This document shows positions 1 to 8,712 of a DNA stretch of 64,000 nt, piece by piece. A program made the translations under genes and the position numbers. Source of the DNA: Nonomuraea gerenzanensis (GTDB lineage Bacteria; Actinomycetota; Actinomycetes; Streptosporangiales; Streptosporangiaceae); assembly GCF_020215645.1 (NCBI RefSeq), contig NZ_CP084058.1, positions 5,084,001 to 5,148,000 of the forward strand. The letters are read 5' to 3'. How positions within the stretch are numbered: the stretch's first letter is position 1; each line of letters begins with the position of its first letter. The notes under the pieces were generated by a model. The model saw nothing but the letters and a program-made list of their open reading frames with translations. It made no database searches and was not told where the DNA came from.

Positions 1-1
1 C

Positions 2-730
2 ACCAACGAGCCGGTGGTCTTCGGCGACGGGTACGTCGCCTGGTCGGCGCTGCGCGACCGCAAGCTGGAGATCTGGGCCGTGCCGGTCACCGGCGGCGTG
101 CCCCGCCGCCTGGCCGCGGTCCCCGCCACGATCACCAGCGACAACGAGATCATCGGGGCGCACGGCCTGGCCGTCGCCGACGGCGCCGTGGTGTGGTCCC
201 CGGAGGAGGGCGGCGTCTACCGGCTCCCGCTGAAGGGCGGCACGCCCACCCTGATCAGCGGGACGCGCGGCTTCTACCTGGTCGAATGGCCCTGGGCCGG
301 CCAGCCGCGCGCCGACCGCGCGGTGGATCACCCCATCCCGCGGCCGATGGAGCACCTCAGGAACGTGCTGACCGGCCAGACCAGGGCCGTCACCCCGCCC
401 GCGGGGCGGACGTCGTGGGCCGCCTGCGGGGTCACGTGGTGCGCCGACAACGTCGAGGCCTGGAAGCGCGACGGCACCGGCCGCCGTGCCCTCCCAGGGC
501 AGGCGGGGGGCGACCTGTACTCGGGCCGCTACGTCCTGCTCCACCAGCGTGACGCCACCGGAGCGGGGGCCGCGGCCGTGCACGACGTCGCGACGGGGCG
601 TACCGGGCTGCTGTTCCGCACCCCGACGCGCCGGGGGGACAAGGCGCCTCCCACCCTGCACCTGCAACAGGGCATGTTCTGGTACCAGACGGGACGCGGC
701 ACGCAGGTCCTGATCCGCCTCGTGCGATGA
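2..730 (+). CDS. Beta-propeller-like protein, C-terminal part (gene truncated by window edge)
   Basis: The frame is open from the first bases and ends in TGA, so the true start lies upstream of the window. The residues seen fall into repeated beta-rich blocks such as VVWSPEEGGVYRLPL and FWYQTG, spaced as in TolB- or WD-like propellers. There is no catalytic motif and no membrane segment in the part seen. The function is unknown. The propeller call is inferred from the repeat pattern only; an extracellular or periplasmic binding role is possible but cannot be shown without the N-terminus. Confidence 0.5.
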   Translation, partial: TNEPVVFGDGYVAWSALRDRKLEIWAVPVTGGVPRRLAAVPATITSDNEIIGAHGLAVADGAVVWSPEEGGVYRLPLKGGTPTLISGTRGFYLVEWPWAGQPRADRAVDHPIPRPMEHLRNVLTGQTRAVTPPAGRTSWAACGVTWCADNVEAWKRDGTGRRALPGQAGGDLYSGRYVLLHQRDATGAGAAAVHDVATGRTGLLFRTPTRRGDKAPPTLHLQQGMFWYQTGRGTQVLIRLVR

Positions 731-875
731 GGCACGGCGTGTCATGGTGACGGCATGGCCGATCGGCAGCCGGGGCGACCCGCGGAGCCTGGCCGCCTCG
801 GCCCGGGGATGGGGCGGCCGTACCGATCAGGAATCGAGAAGCGCAGGTCATGCACCCCCGCGTAGCGTCTTCGCC

Positions 876-1490
876 ATGACCTCCATCGACTCCGTCACCC
901 TCGAGGTGGCCGACACCGACGCGGCCCGCAGCTTCTACACCGCCGCCTTCGACCTCGACTCGCACCTGAACCTGCAGCCCTCCGACGCCCCGACGAGCGG
1001 CTTCCGCGGTTTCACGCTGTCGCTCACCGTGTCCCAGCCGAGCACCGTCGACAGCCTCGTCGGCACCGCCCTGGAGGCCGGCGCCACGGCGCTGAAGCCG
1101 CCCACCAAGTCGCTGTGGGGCTACGGCGGCGTCGTCCGGTCGCCGGACGGGACGATCTGGAACATCGCCACCTCCTCGAAGAAGGAGACCGGCCCCGCCA
1201 CCCGCGCGTTCGACAGCTTCGTCCTGCTGCTGGGCGTCTCGGACGTGGCCGCGAGCAAGCGGTTCTACCAGGAGCGCGGCCTGACCGTCAGCAAGAGCTT
1301 CGGCCGTACCTACGCCGAGTTCGACACCGGGTCGAGCCCCGTCAAGCTGGCCGTCTACCGCCGCCGCGCCCTCGCCAAGTCCGCCGGCGTCCCCGAGGAC
1401 GGCAGCGGGTCGCACCGGCTCGTCATCAGCGGCGACCTCGGGCCCTGCGTCGACCCGGACGGGTTCGCCTGGGAGACCCCGTCCAACTGA
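876..1490 (+). CDS. VOC (glyoxalase/bleomycin-resistance fold) family protein
   Basis: This 204-residue protein has two betaalphabetabetabeta halves: residues about 5-105 (SVTLEVADTDAARSFYTAAF) and about 115-200 (FVLLLGVSDVAASKRFYQER). That is the paired layout of vicinal-oxygen-chelate proteins, which bind a metal and act on small substrates. The open frame extends 132 bases further up, but the ATG at 876 begins exactly where family similarity begins, so I chose it. An AraC-type regulator starts 25 bases downstream and another VOC gene follows that, suggesting one transcription unit. The substrate is unknown. Confidence 0.75.
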   Translation: MTSIDSVTLEVADTDAARSFYTAAFDLDSHLNLQPSDAPTSGFRGFTLSLTVSQPSTVDSLVGTALEAGATALKPPTKSLWGYGGVVRSPDGTIWNIATSSKKETGPATRAFDSFVLLLGVSDVAASKRFYQERGLTVSKSFGRTYAEFDTGSSPVKLAVYRRRALAKSAGVPEDGSGSHRLVISGDLGPCVDPDGFAWETPSN

Positions 1491-1515
1491 TCACACCCCC
1501 CGAAAGGAACCACCC

Positions 1516-1980
1516 ATGTGTCACCCCTCCTGGGGCCGGGCGCTCACCACGGCGCACCACCTGAGCGACCTGGCGCGGCTGCGGCGCGTGCGTGACCGCA
1601 TCGACCGGGAGTACGCGCAGCCGCTGGACGTCGAGGCGCTGGCCCGCGGCGTGCACATGTCGGCCGGTCACCTCAGCCGCGAGTTCCGGCGCGCCTACGG
1701 CGAGTCGCCGTACGCGTACCTGATGACGCGCCGCATCGAGCGCGCGATGGCGCTGCTGTGCCGGGCCGACCTCAGCGTCACCGAGGTGTGCTTCGCGGTC
1801 GGCTGCTCGTCGCTGGGCACCTTCAGCACCCGCTTCACCGAGCTGGTCGGCGTGCCGCCCAGCGTCTACCGGCGCCAGGCGGCCGGGGCCACCGCGGGCA
1901 TGCCGTCCTGCGTGGTCAAGCAGGTGACCCGGCCGATCAGACGGCATGCGGCGCGCGCCGCGGAACCGCAGCTAACGTGA
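1516..1980 (+). CDS. AraC-family transcriptional regulator (DNA-binding domain only)
   Basis: The 154-residue protein consists almost wholly of the double helix-turn-helix of the AraC/XylS family. It begins near residue 20 (RDRIDREYAQPLDVEALARG) and runs through HMSAGHLSREFRRAYGESPY and RIERAMALLCRADLSVTEVC to the second HTH (VGCSSLGTFSTRF). The usual N-terminal ligand-binding domain is missing, as in other short actinomycete members. A GAAAGGA ribosome site lies about 9 bases before the ATG. It is sandwiched between two VOC-family genes in the same direction, with only a 4-base gap to the next, so it probably controls its own small operon. Confidence 0.85.
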   Translation: MCHPSWGRALTTAHHLSDLARLRRVRDRIDREYAQPLDVEALARGVHMSAGHLSREFRRAYGESPYAYLMTRRIERAMALLCRADLSVTEVCFAVGCSSLGTFSTRFTELVGVPPSVYRRQAAGATAGMPSCVVKQVTRPIRRHAARAAEPQLT

Positions 1981-1984
1981 GGGC

Positions 1985-2395
1985 ATGGACATCACCATTC
2001 ACACCGCATCCCTCCCGCACGACAACCCGGACGCGTCCCTGGCGTTCTACCGCGACGCCCTCGGCTTCGAGGTGCGCAGCGACGTCGGCCGCGGCACGAT
2101 GCGCTGGATCACGGTCGGCCCGCCCGGCCAGCCCGGCACCTCCATCCTCCTGGCGCCGCCGGCCGCCGACCCCGGCATCACCGACGACGAGCGCCGCGTC
2201 ATCGCCGAGATGATGGCCAAGGGCACCTACGGCTGGATCCTGCTGGCCACCGCCGACCTCGACGGCACGTTCGAGAAGGTGCAGGGTGCCGGGGCCGAGG
2301 TCGTCCAGGAGCCGATGGAGCAGCCGTACGGGGTGCGCGACTGCGCCTTCCGCGACCCGGCGGGCAATTTGGTGCGTATCCAGGAGGTGCGCTGA
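1985..2395 (+). CDS. VOC family protein (glyoxalase-like, single domain)
   Basis: The 136-residue protein has a typical one-domain glyoxalase-like sequence: DASLAFYRDALGFEVRSDVG near the N-terminus and DCAFRDPAGNLVRIQEV at the C-terminus, the latter carrying the strand that usually supplies a metal-ligand Glu/Gln. It would act as a dimer in the cytosol. It starts 4 bases after the AraC-type gene, so the two are probably co-transcribed and co-translated. AraC-VOC pairs are common in actinomycetes. The substrate cannot be told from sequence. Confidence 0.8.
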   Translation: MDITIHTASLPHDNPDASLAFYRDALGFEVRSDVGRGTMRWITVGPPGQPGTSILLAPPAADPGITDDERRVIAEMMAKGTYGWILLATADLDGTFEKVQGAGAEVVQEPMEQPYGVRDCAFRDPAGNLVRIQEVR

Positions 2396-2454
2396 GCCAC
2401 CCCGCCGGCCGGCCGCCAGCGGGTCGTCCGGGCCGCCCGTCGATCCGCTCCCGT

Positions 2455-2808
2455 TCAGCCGAGGTCGTCCCACGGGATGGCCTCGATGCGTTCGAGGTGC
2501 TCCTCACCCCACTCGCCCAGCGGGGCCATCGCGTTGTTGAGCGAGTGGCCGAACGCGGTGAGCGAGTACTCCACCTTCGGTGGCACCTGGTGATACACCT
2601 CGCGGTGCAGCAGGCCGGTGGCCTCCATCTCGCGCAGCTGCGTGATCAGCACCCGCTCGCTGATGCCGGGGACCGCGCGCCGCAGCTCCCCGAACCGCAC
2701 GGGGCCGTCCTGCAGTGCGAAGAGGATCAGCCCCTTCCACTTGCCTCCCATGACGGCGATGGCGGCGTCGAGCCCGCACGTGAACGTGCGCTTCTTCGTC
2801 TCCTCCAC
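2455..2808 (-). CDS. HxlR-family winged-helix regulator
   Basis: The 117-residue protein is a full-length HxlR domain: CGLDAAIAVMGGKWKGLIL (the conserved Cys and GGKW), GPVRFGELRRAVPGISERVL (recognition region) and EYSLTAFGHSL (wing). HxlR proteins bind DNA as dimers and often sense electrophiles or quinones through the N-terminal Cys, present here at about residue 12. The start is GTG at 2808. It is divergent from an imine-reductase-like gene, and the shared 111-base gap holds an AGTACC/GGTACT palindrome, so it very likely controls both. Confidence 0.9.
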   Translation of the reverse strand: MEETKKRTFTCGLDAAIAVMGGKWKGLILFALQDGPVRFGELRRAVPGISERVLITQLREMEATGLLHREVYHQVPPKVEYSLTAFGHSLNNAMAPLGEWGEEHLERIEAIPWDDLG

Positions 2809-2831
2809 CGTCCCATACTGACATTTTCCTC

Positions 2832-2856
2832 AGTACCCGACAAAATAGTAGGTACT
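2832..2856. promoter_or_regulatory. Candidate HxlR operator between divergent genes
   Basis: AGTACC (2832-2837) and GGTACT (2851-2856) form a perfect inverted repeat with a 13-base AT-rich spacer. Further GTAC-containing sites occur at about 2869 and 2911. HxlR-family regulators bind short dyads in shared promoters; assignment to this regulator is by position. Confidence 0.5.
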
Positions 2857-2919
2857 TGAGCATAAGTGCGTACTCCAGCCAGCATGGGCGAAACACCTCC
2901 CCCTGACTGGAGTACACAT

Positions 2920-3804
2920 ATGACACCGGTAACCGTCATCGGCCTGGGCTCCATGGGCACGGCCCTGGCCACGGCCTTCGTCCGGGCCGGACACCCGACC
3001 ACCGTCTGGAACCGGACGCCCGCCAAGGCCGAGCCCCTCGTCGCGCTCGGCGCCCGGCAGGCGCGGACCGTCGAGGACGCGGTGACGGCGAGCCCGCTCA
3101 TCGTCACCTGCCTGACCACCTTCGACGACACCCGGACGGCGCTCGGCCCGGCCGCCGCGGCCCTGCGCGGGCGGGCCCTGGTCACCCTCAACAGCGGCTC
3201 ACCGGCGGGCGCCCGCGAGACGGCGGCCTGGGCCGCCGGCCTCGGCGCCCGCTTCCTGGCCGGAGCGGTCAAGAACGTGCCCGCGGCCGTGGGGGCGCCG
3301 GACACCCTGCTCTACTACAGCGGTGACCAGGACGTCTTCGCGCAGTTCGCGGCGACGCTGAGGGTGCTGGGCGGGGACACCGTCCACCTCGGCACGCAGA
3401 GCGACCTCGCCGCCCTGTACGAGATGGCCGTGGGCGCCATGCTGCTGCCCGCCCTCGCCGGTTTCTTCCAGGGCGCCGCCGCCGTTCAGGCGCGCGGGCT
3501 GGAGGCGGGCACGATGGTGCGGTTCGCCGGCAAGTGGCTGGACATGATCAAGTCCCTGCTGCCGGTCTACGCCGACGAGATCGACCGCGGCGACTACACC
3601 GACGCCGCCTCCTCCGTGAACCTCTTCCTCGCCGGCGTCGCCCACGACGCGGAGCTGGGCGCGGAGACGGGCGTCGACACGGCCTGGCTCGCCCCGCTGC
3701 ACGACCTGGTGGCGCGGGCGGCGGCGGCGGGCCACGGCGAGCACAGCATCTCGGCGCTCACCGAGGTGCTCAGGCAGCCGGCTGTGACCGCCCTGCCGCG
3801 GTGA
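2920..3804 (+). CDS. NAD(P)-dependent oxidoreductase, imine-reductase / beta-hydroxyacid dehydrogenase-like
   Basis: This 294-residue protein has an N-terminal Rossmann fold (VIGLGSMGTALATAF, with GxGxxG and a WNRTP motif that favours NADP) and an all-alpha C-terminal domain (ALYEMAVGAMLLPALAGFFQ). The overall pattern fits imine reductases/reductive aminases more than classical 3-hydroxyisobutyrate dehydrogenase, because the catalytic Lys region reads LAALYEMAV. I chose ATG 2920 because GGAG sits 8 bases upstream and the Rossmann motif follows at once; an earlier in-frame start would overlap the operator. It is divergent from the HxlR regulator. The natural substrate is unknown. Confidence 0.75.
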   Translation: MTPVTVIGLGSMGTALATAFVRAGHPTTVWNRTPAKAEPLVALGARQARTVEDAVTASPLIVTCLTTFDDTRTALGPAAAALRGRALVTLNSGSPAGARETAAWAAGLGARFLAGAVKNVPAAVGAPDTLLYYSGDQDVFAQFAATLRVLGGDTVHLGTQSDLAALYEMAVGAMLLPALAGFFQGAAAVQARGLEAGTMVRFAGKWLDMIKSLLPVYADEIDRGDYTDAASSVNLFLAGVAHDAELGAETGVDTAWLAPLHDLVARAAAAGHGEHSISALTEVLRQPAVTALPR

Positions 3805-3984
3805 CAGGCGGCCTCACAGACCTCCGCCGTCACGCCGGCTCGTAGGTCCACAGTCGCGACCGTCCGAATCTCGCGTTCATCCAGCATCGACACCTCCAGA
3901 CCGCTGACATGCGCTCATCGGCCCGGCGAAGGCGGCGCCCGCTCTCACCGGCGTGTCTCACCTCGATGAGGCAACGCGGGCACG

Positions 3985-4824
3985 CTACTCGCCGGGAGGA
4001 AAGTCGGCGGAGCGGCTCACCTCGGCCCACTGCTCGGCCTCCGCGGCGCGGGCCTTGGACGAGCGGTCGGCCATCTCGACCGCCCCGGCCCCGAGCAGCA
4101 GCCGCAGCGGCGGCTCGGCGAGCTCCACGACGTCGGCGATGATCTTCGCGGCGCGGTCCGGGTCCCCGGCCCAGGTGTCCACGGTGGACTCGCGGTACCG
4201 GTCCATCTCGCCGACCGTCTGGTCGTAGTCGGCGTGGCTGGGCAGCGTCGTCATGGAAGAGCCGCCCCAGTCGGTACGGAAGCCGCCGGGCTCGATGATC
4301 GTGACCTTGACGCCCAGCGGCTTGACCTCGGCGTTCAGCACCTCGGAGAAGCCTTCGACGGCGAACTTGGCGCTCTGGTAAGCGCTCATCCCCGGCGACC
4401 CGCCCACGCGCCCGCCGATGGAGGAGAACTGCACGAAGTGCCCGGAGCGCTGCTGTCGCAGCACGGGCAGGGCCGCCTTCGTGACGTTGACGACGCCGTA
4501 CAGGTTCGTCTCCAGCTGGCGGCGGAACTCCTCGTCCGGCATGTCCTCGATGGAGGCGCTGGTGGCGTAGCCGGCGTTGTTGACCACGACGTCGAGCCGA
4601 CCGAACGTCTCCGTCGCGGCCCGCACGGCGGCGCGCGCGGCCTGCGCGTCGGTGACGTCGAGGGCGAAGGGCCGCACGCGGTCGCCGTAGCGCCCGACGA
4701 GGTCGTCGAGCTGCTCGGGACGGCGGGCGGTGGCCAGGACCCGCTGCCCGCGCTCGAGCACCTCGCGGGCCAGGGACAGGCCGAAGCCGCGGGAGCTGCC
4801 GGTGATGAGCCAGACCTTGCTCAT
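3985..4824 (-). CDS. SDR-family oxidoreductase
   Basis: The 279-residue protein is a classical short-chain dehydrogenase: cofactor motif TGSSRGFGLSLA at residues 8-19, NNAG, catalytic Ser in FSSIGG, and YQSAK as the YxxxK pair. The length is normal for the group that includes oxidoreductases annotated as ketoreductases. The much longer upstream open frame is spurious; ATG 4824 starts with the usual SKVWLITG strand. It is divergent from a TetR regulator, and twin operator-like dyads in the 102-base gap suggest TetR control. Confidence 0.88.
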   Translation of the reverse strand: MSKVWLITGSSRGFGLSLAREVLERGQRVLATARRPEQLDDLVGRYGDRVRPFALDVTDAQAARAAVRAATETFGRLDVVVNNAGYATSASIEDMPDEEFRRQLETNLYGVVNVTKAALPVLRQQRSGHFVQFSSIGGRVGGSPGMSAYQSAKFAVEGFSEVLNAEVKPLGVKVTIIEPGGFRTDWGGSSMTTLPSHADYDQTVGEMDRYRESTVDTWAGDPDRAAKIIADVVELAEPPLRLLLGAGAVEMADRSSKARAAEAEQWAEVSRSADFPPGE

Positions 4825-4848
4825 GGGGAACGCCTCACTTCTACTTCT

Positions 4849-4910
4849 AACTAAACAGTCAGTTATAAGCATGCGGCGACGTCCGCCCGCTGTCAACTGA
4901 ACAGTTAGTT
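4849..4910. promoter_or_regulatory. Twin TetR-type operators between SDR and TetR genes
   Basis: Two near-identical 16-base dyads, AACTAAACAGTCAGTT (4849-4864) and AACTGAACAGTTAGTT (4895-4910), differ at 2 positions and begin 46 bases apart. Each carries inverted AACT/AGTT arms, with one more matching base pair outside. They lie in the shared promoter region of the divergent pair, the usual place for TetR autoregulation. Confidence 0.65.
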
Positions 4911-4926
4911 GGTTATCCTGGGGCGC

Positions 4927-5508
4927 ATGACCGACGACCCGCGCCCGCCCCGCATCAGAGACGCCGAGGCCACCAGGGCCCGCCTGCTCCAGGCGGCCAC
5001 GGACGAGTTCGCCGCCCACGGCATCGCCGGCGCCCGCGTGGACCGCATCGGTGCCGCCGCCAAGGTCAACAAGGCGCTCATCTACACCCACTTCGGCAAC
5101 AAGGAGCAGCTCTTCGACGCGGTCATGGACACGCACGTGGCCCGCGTGCTCGACCAGGTCCCCTTCACCCCCGACGACCTGCCCGGCTACGCCGGCCGCC
5201 TCTACGACTTCCTGCTCGCCAACCCCCGCCAGCTCCGCCTGGCCACCTGGCACCGCCTCGAACGTGCCGGCCACGACCCGCAGGGCCTGCGCGCCTCGAT
5301 GCGCCAGAAGGCGGAGTCCGTCGCCGAGGCGCAGGCGGGCGGGCGGCTCCCCGGCGACTTCTCGCCGCAGGATCTGCTGGTGTTCACGCTGGCCTTGGTC
5401 AACGCCTGGATGCCGGTCAGCCCCCTGGTCACCGCCGACACGCCGCAGGACCACGAACGGCACCGCGCCGCCGTGGTCGAGGCCGTACGCCGGCTGACCT
5501 CCGGCTGA
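4927..5508 (+). CDS. TetR-family transcriptional regulator
   Basis: The 193-residue protein has an N-terminal TetR HTH (RARLLQAATDEFAAHGIAGA then VNKALIYTHFGNKEQLFDAV) and a C-terminal helical ligand domain with an HRLERAGHDP motif typical of a common actinomycete subgroup. I chose ATG 4927 because the upstream in-frame TTG at 4909 falls inside the operator. It is divergent from the SDR gene and probably represses it and itself. The last codons run into an 11-base tandem repeat that contains the stop codon. Confidence 0.88.
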   Translation: MTDDPRPPRIRDAEATRARLLQAATDEFAAHGIAGARVDRIGAAAKVNKALIYTHFGNKEQLFDAVMDTHVARVLDQVPFTPDDLPGYAGRLYDFLLANPRQLRLATWHRLERAGHDPQGLRASMRQKAESVAEAQAGGRLPGDFSPQDLLVFTLALVNAWMPVSPLVTADTPQDHERHRAAVVEAVRRLTSG

Positions 5509-5546
5509 CCTCCGGCTGACCTCCGGCTGACCTCCGGCTGGTCTCC
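5492..5546. repeat. 11-base tandem repeat across the TetR stop codon
   Basis: Four exact copies of GGCTGACCTCC (from 5492, 5503, 5514 and 5525) and one degenerate copy (5536-5546) run through the end of the TetR gene. The unit length is not a multiple of three, so the TetR frame meets TGA in the second copy. Confidence 0.95.
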
Positions 5547-5647
5547 GCCGCCTCACATTCCCGGCGGCTGCGGCGTCGTAGGCGTGAGACCACAAGGGGC
5601 CGTCGCCGGGTGAGCCGGCGCGGCCGGACTTCATACGGAGGTTCGCG

Positions 5648-6052
5648 ATGACCGCTGGCTACACCGAGCTCCAGGCGCTCCTGGACAGCCGGGCCGACGC
5701 CTGCCAGAAGAAGGACGTCGACCAGCTGATGTCCTGCTACTCGCCCGACGTCGTCTACTACGACGTCGTCCCGCCTCTCCAGTTCACCGGCGCCGACCAG
5801 GTCCGGCGCAACTTCGTGCGGTGGTTCGGCGAGTACGACGGCCCGATCGCGCTGGAGACCCACGACCTGTCCATCGCCGCGGACGCGGACGTGGCGTTCG
5901 TGCACATGCTGCACCTGGACACCGGGACGCTGAAGGACGGCTCCGAGCGTTCGGTCTGGGTGCGGTCGACGGTCGGCTGCCGGCGCTCGGGCGGCGCGTG
6001 GCTGATCACGCACGAGCACATCTCCGTGCCGATCGACGTCCCCAACCTCTGA
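5648..6052 (+). CDS. SnoaL/NTF2-like (ketosteroid-isomerase-fold) protein
   Basis: The 134-residue protein fits the NTF2-like cone fold: an N-terminal helix with DQLMSCYSPDVVYYDVVPPL, then GADQVRRNFVRWFG and a C-terminal sheet ending in GGAWLITHEHISVPID. Family members are small isomerases, hydrolases or ligand-binding proteins; the HEHIS motif is usual for the SnoaL_3/DUF4440-type group. A strong ribosome site (ACGGAGG) precedes the ATG. It stands alone, between the TetR gene and a convergent exporter. The substrate is unknown. Confidence 0.8.
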   Translation: MTAGYTELQALLDSRADACQKKDVDQLMSCYSPDVVYYDVVPPLQFTGADQVRRNFVRWFGEYDGPIALETHDLSIAADADVAFVHMLHLDTGTLKDGSERSVWVRSTVGCRRSGGAWLITHEHISVPIDVPNL

Positions 6053-6169
6053 CGGACCGGGCGCGTCCGGCACGGTGGCCGGCCCCGTCCGGGCGCGCCC
6101 GTCCGGCAGCTCTACGGAGGAAGGACGGACGGGCTCGCCGACCGGTCAGCCGCTCACGTCACAGGCGCG

Positions 6170-7636
6170 CTACCCGGCGGGCTCGGCTGCGGTTCTGGGG
6201 AGCGCGAGCATCACGAGTGCCGTGACCAGATAGAGCGCGGCGGAGGCGATCAGGACGACGCCCAGCGCGTGACCGTAGCCGGGCAGCCCCGGCGCTGTGC
6301 CGGCTGAGCCGGTGACGGTGGTGAAGAAGATCGTGCCCAGAACGGCGATGCCGGCGGCGCCGCCGATCTGGCTGACGGTGGACAGGACCCCGCCCGCCGC
6401 GCCCGCGTTGCGTGCGGGGACGCCCGCGAGGACGACGTTGACGAGAACGGGCGCGGCGAGCCCGAGCCCGAGGCCGCCGATGAGCAGGGCGAGGGCGAGG
6501 AGCCAGTACCCGGGATCGTCGCCGTCCTTGACGGCGGCCCACAGGACGAGCTGAGCCGCCGCGATGGTGAGCGAGCCGGTGACCAGGAGCGCTCTGCCCG
6601 CCTTGGCGGCCAGTGCGACGCCGAGGCCGGAGGTGATGATGGAGCCGAGCGCGTACGGGAGGATCACCAGGCCGGTCTCCCACGCGGTCCGCCCGGTGCC
6701 GTTCTGGAGGTAGATCGAGAGGGTGAGGAAGTACGGCCCGATGCCGCCGAAGAAGAGCACCGAGGCGCCCAGGCCGACCGCGAAGGCGCGGATCCTCAGC
6801 AGGGCCGGGTCGAAGACGGGCTCCTCGCCGCGTGCGGCGAGGCGACGCTCGTGGGCGAGGAAGAGCGCGAGCACGATGATCCCGGCCGACAAGAGACCAT
6901 AGCCGGCCCAGGTCCAGCCCCAGGTCTCGGTCTGGATGATCGGCAGGAGCAGGAGAAGAATGCCCGTGGCCGCGAGGAGCGCGCCCGGCAGGTCCAGGCG
7001 CGCGGTCGAGGCTGAGCGGGACTCCGGCAGCACCTTCGCCCCCAGGACGAGCGCCAGGATCGAGACCGGCACGTTGATCCAGAAGATCGTGCGCCAGCCC
7101 AGGCCGAGCAGGTCGAGGTCGACGAGCAGCCCGCCCAGCAGCGGGCCGGCGACCGAGGCGAGGCCCTGCACCGCGCCGTAGGCGCCGAACGCCCTGGCCC
7201 GCTCGGCCGGCGAGAAGGAGGCCCGGATGATCCCGAACACCTGCGGGACCATGATCCCGGCGGTCAGCCCCTGCCCGGCCCGCATGCCGATGAGCATCCC
7301 CGGATCGACGGCCAGCGCGCACAGCGCCGAGGTGACCATGAACCCGGCCAGCCCGGCGATGAACAGCCGCTTGCGGCCGTACTGATCGCCGAGCCGGCCA
7401 CCGGTGATCAGGCCCGCCCCCAGGGCGAGGGTGTAGGCGGCGATGGTCCACTGGATCTGAGCGTCGTCCGCGCCCAGATCGCGGGCTATCGCCGGAGCCG
7501 CGACGGTGACGATCGTCGCGTCGAGAAGGTCCATGAAGGAGCCGAAGAGCACCACCAGCAGCGCCATCGTGGCGCTGGGTGCGGGAGCCGGCTCAGTGGT
7601 GCGGGTGCCCTTCCGTGGGCTCGGGGAATCGGTCAT
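6170..7636 (-). CDS. MFS drug exporter, DHA2 (EmrB/QacA, 14-TM) family
   Basis: The 488-residue membrane protein has the DHA2 signatures: LDATIVTVAAPAIARDLG in TM1, GGRLGDQYGRKR (motif A), and GPLLGGLLVDL (antiporter motif C) near residue 170. The length and segment count fit 14-TM proton antiporters. Several in-frame starts exist (7666, 7648, 7636); ATG 7636 gives a normal short cytosolic tail. It is divergent from a WYL-domain regulator 65 bases away, which probably controls it. The substrate is unknown; likely roles are export of a toxic compound or resistance. Confidence 0.88.
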   Translation of the reverse strand: MTDSPSPRKGTRTTEPAPAPSATMALLVVLFGSFMDLLDATIVTVAAPAIARDLGADDAQIQWTIAAYTLALGAGLITGGRLGDQYGRKRLFIAGLAGFMVTSALCALAVDPGMLIGMRAGQGLTAGIMVPQVFGIIRASFSPAERARAFGAYGAVQGLASVAGPLLGGLLVDLDLLGLGWRTIFWINVPVSILALVLGAKVLPESRSASTARLDLPGALLAATGILLLLLPIIQTETWGWTWAGYGLLSAGIIVLALFLAHERRLAARGEEPVFDPALLRIRAFAVGLGASVLFFGGIGPYFLTLSIYLQNGTGRTAWETGLVILPYALGSIITSGLGVALAAKAGRALLVTGSLTIAAAQLVLWAAVKDGDDPGYWLLALALLIGGLGLGLAAPVLVNVVLAGVPARNAGAAGGVLSTVSQIGGAAGIAVLGTIFFTTVTGSAGTAPGLPGYGHALGVVLIASAALYLVTALVMLALPRTAAEPAG

Positions 7637-7701
7637 GGCGGACACCATCGCGGGCCTAGTTGCCACCGAGTGACCGCTTCCGGTGGAAGAATCGGGCCAT
7701 C

Positions 7702-8712
7702 ATGGCTGCTACCTCCGCGCGGGCGCTCAAACTGCTGTCGATCTTCGGGATCGGCGCGACCCTGACCGCCGAGGAGCTCGCCACCCGGCTCGGAACGTCG
7801 GTGCGGACCGTGCGCCGCGACATCGACACGCTCCGGGACCTCGGCTACGAGATCGGGGCCGTCCGCGGCGCGGGCGGGGGATACCGGCTCGGCCGCGCCA
7901 CCCGCCTGCCGCCGGTCGTCTTCGACGAGGACCAGGCCGTCGCCACGGCCGTCGCGCTCCAGACCGTGCCGGCGGTCCTGTCCGGCATCCGCGAGAACGC
8001 GGCCCGCGCACTCGCCACCCTGCACCAGGCGATGCCCGCGCGCAGCCGCTCGCACGCCGAGGCGTTCACCGTCTCCTCGGCACGCAACTACTGGGAGTTC
8101 CCCGCGCCACCGATCGACGCCGAGACCGTCCGTGCCGTCGGCAGCGCGATCAACCGGCGGCACCTCGTACGCGTGGACTACGCCGGTGACGGCGAGCCCG
8201 TCACGCTCACGCTGGAGCCGCACGACCTCGTGGTCTGGGCCGCACGCTGGTACCTGGTCGCCTTCGACCCGGATGCCGGCCGGTGGCGTGCGATGCGCGT
8301 GGACCGCTGCCGACCGCACCCGCCCACGCACGCCTCCTTCGCCCGGCGTGACATCCCGCACGGCGATCCCGTCGCCTTCGTCATGAGCGCGCCCGACCGC
8401 GGCGACGCCGCCGCCGACTGGCCGTGCCGCGGCTCAGCCGTCCTCGCGCTGCCCGCCTCCACGGTCGCCAGATTCGCCCCGGGCGGATCGACAGTCGAGT
8501 ACGACACCGAGACCACGTGCCGGCTCACCCTCGGCGCCTGGTCATGGCCAGGACTGGCAGGGCTGCTCCTCACCTTCGACGCCGACCTCACCGGCATCGA
8601 GCCGGCCGAGCTCAGGCAAGCCCTGCACTCCGTGCACACCCGGATCAGCAGGGGCCTCTCCAGCGGGCAACCGGAGGAGCGCCAGGACCGGGCAGCCGCG
8701 CCCGGCCCATGA
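7702..8712 (+). CDS. WYL-domain transcriptional regulator (YafY-like)
   Basis: The 336-residue protein starts with a DeoR-type winged helix (LTAEELATRLGTSVRTVRRD), continues with the YafY-like linker, and has a WYL domain around residues 145-215 (HLVRVDYAG then LEPHDLVVWAARWYLVAFD). WYL domains bind nucleic-acid-like ligands and act as sensors. I chose ATG 7702 because the HTH begins 15 residues later; an upstream in-frame start adds unrelated residues. It is divergent from the DHA2 exporter and most simply its regulator. Confidence 0.88.
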   Translation: MAATSARALKLLSIFGIGATLTAEELATRLGTSVRTVRRDIDTLRDLGYEIGAVRGAGGGYRLGRATRLPPVVFDEDQAVATAVALQTVPAVLSGIRENAARALATLHQAMPARSRSHAEAFTVSSARNYWEFPAPPIDAETVRAVGSAINRRHLVRVDYAGDGEPVTLTLEPHDLVVWAARWYLVAFDPDAGRWRAMRVDRCRPHPPTHASFARRDIPHGDPVAFVMSAPDRGDAAADWPCRGSAVLALPASTVARFAPGGSTVEYDTETTCRLTLGAWSWPGLAGLLLTFDADLTGIEPAELRQALHSVHTRISRGLSSGQPEERQDRAAAPGP

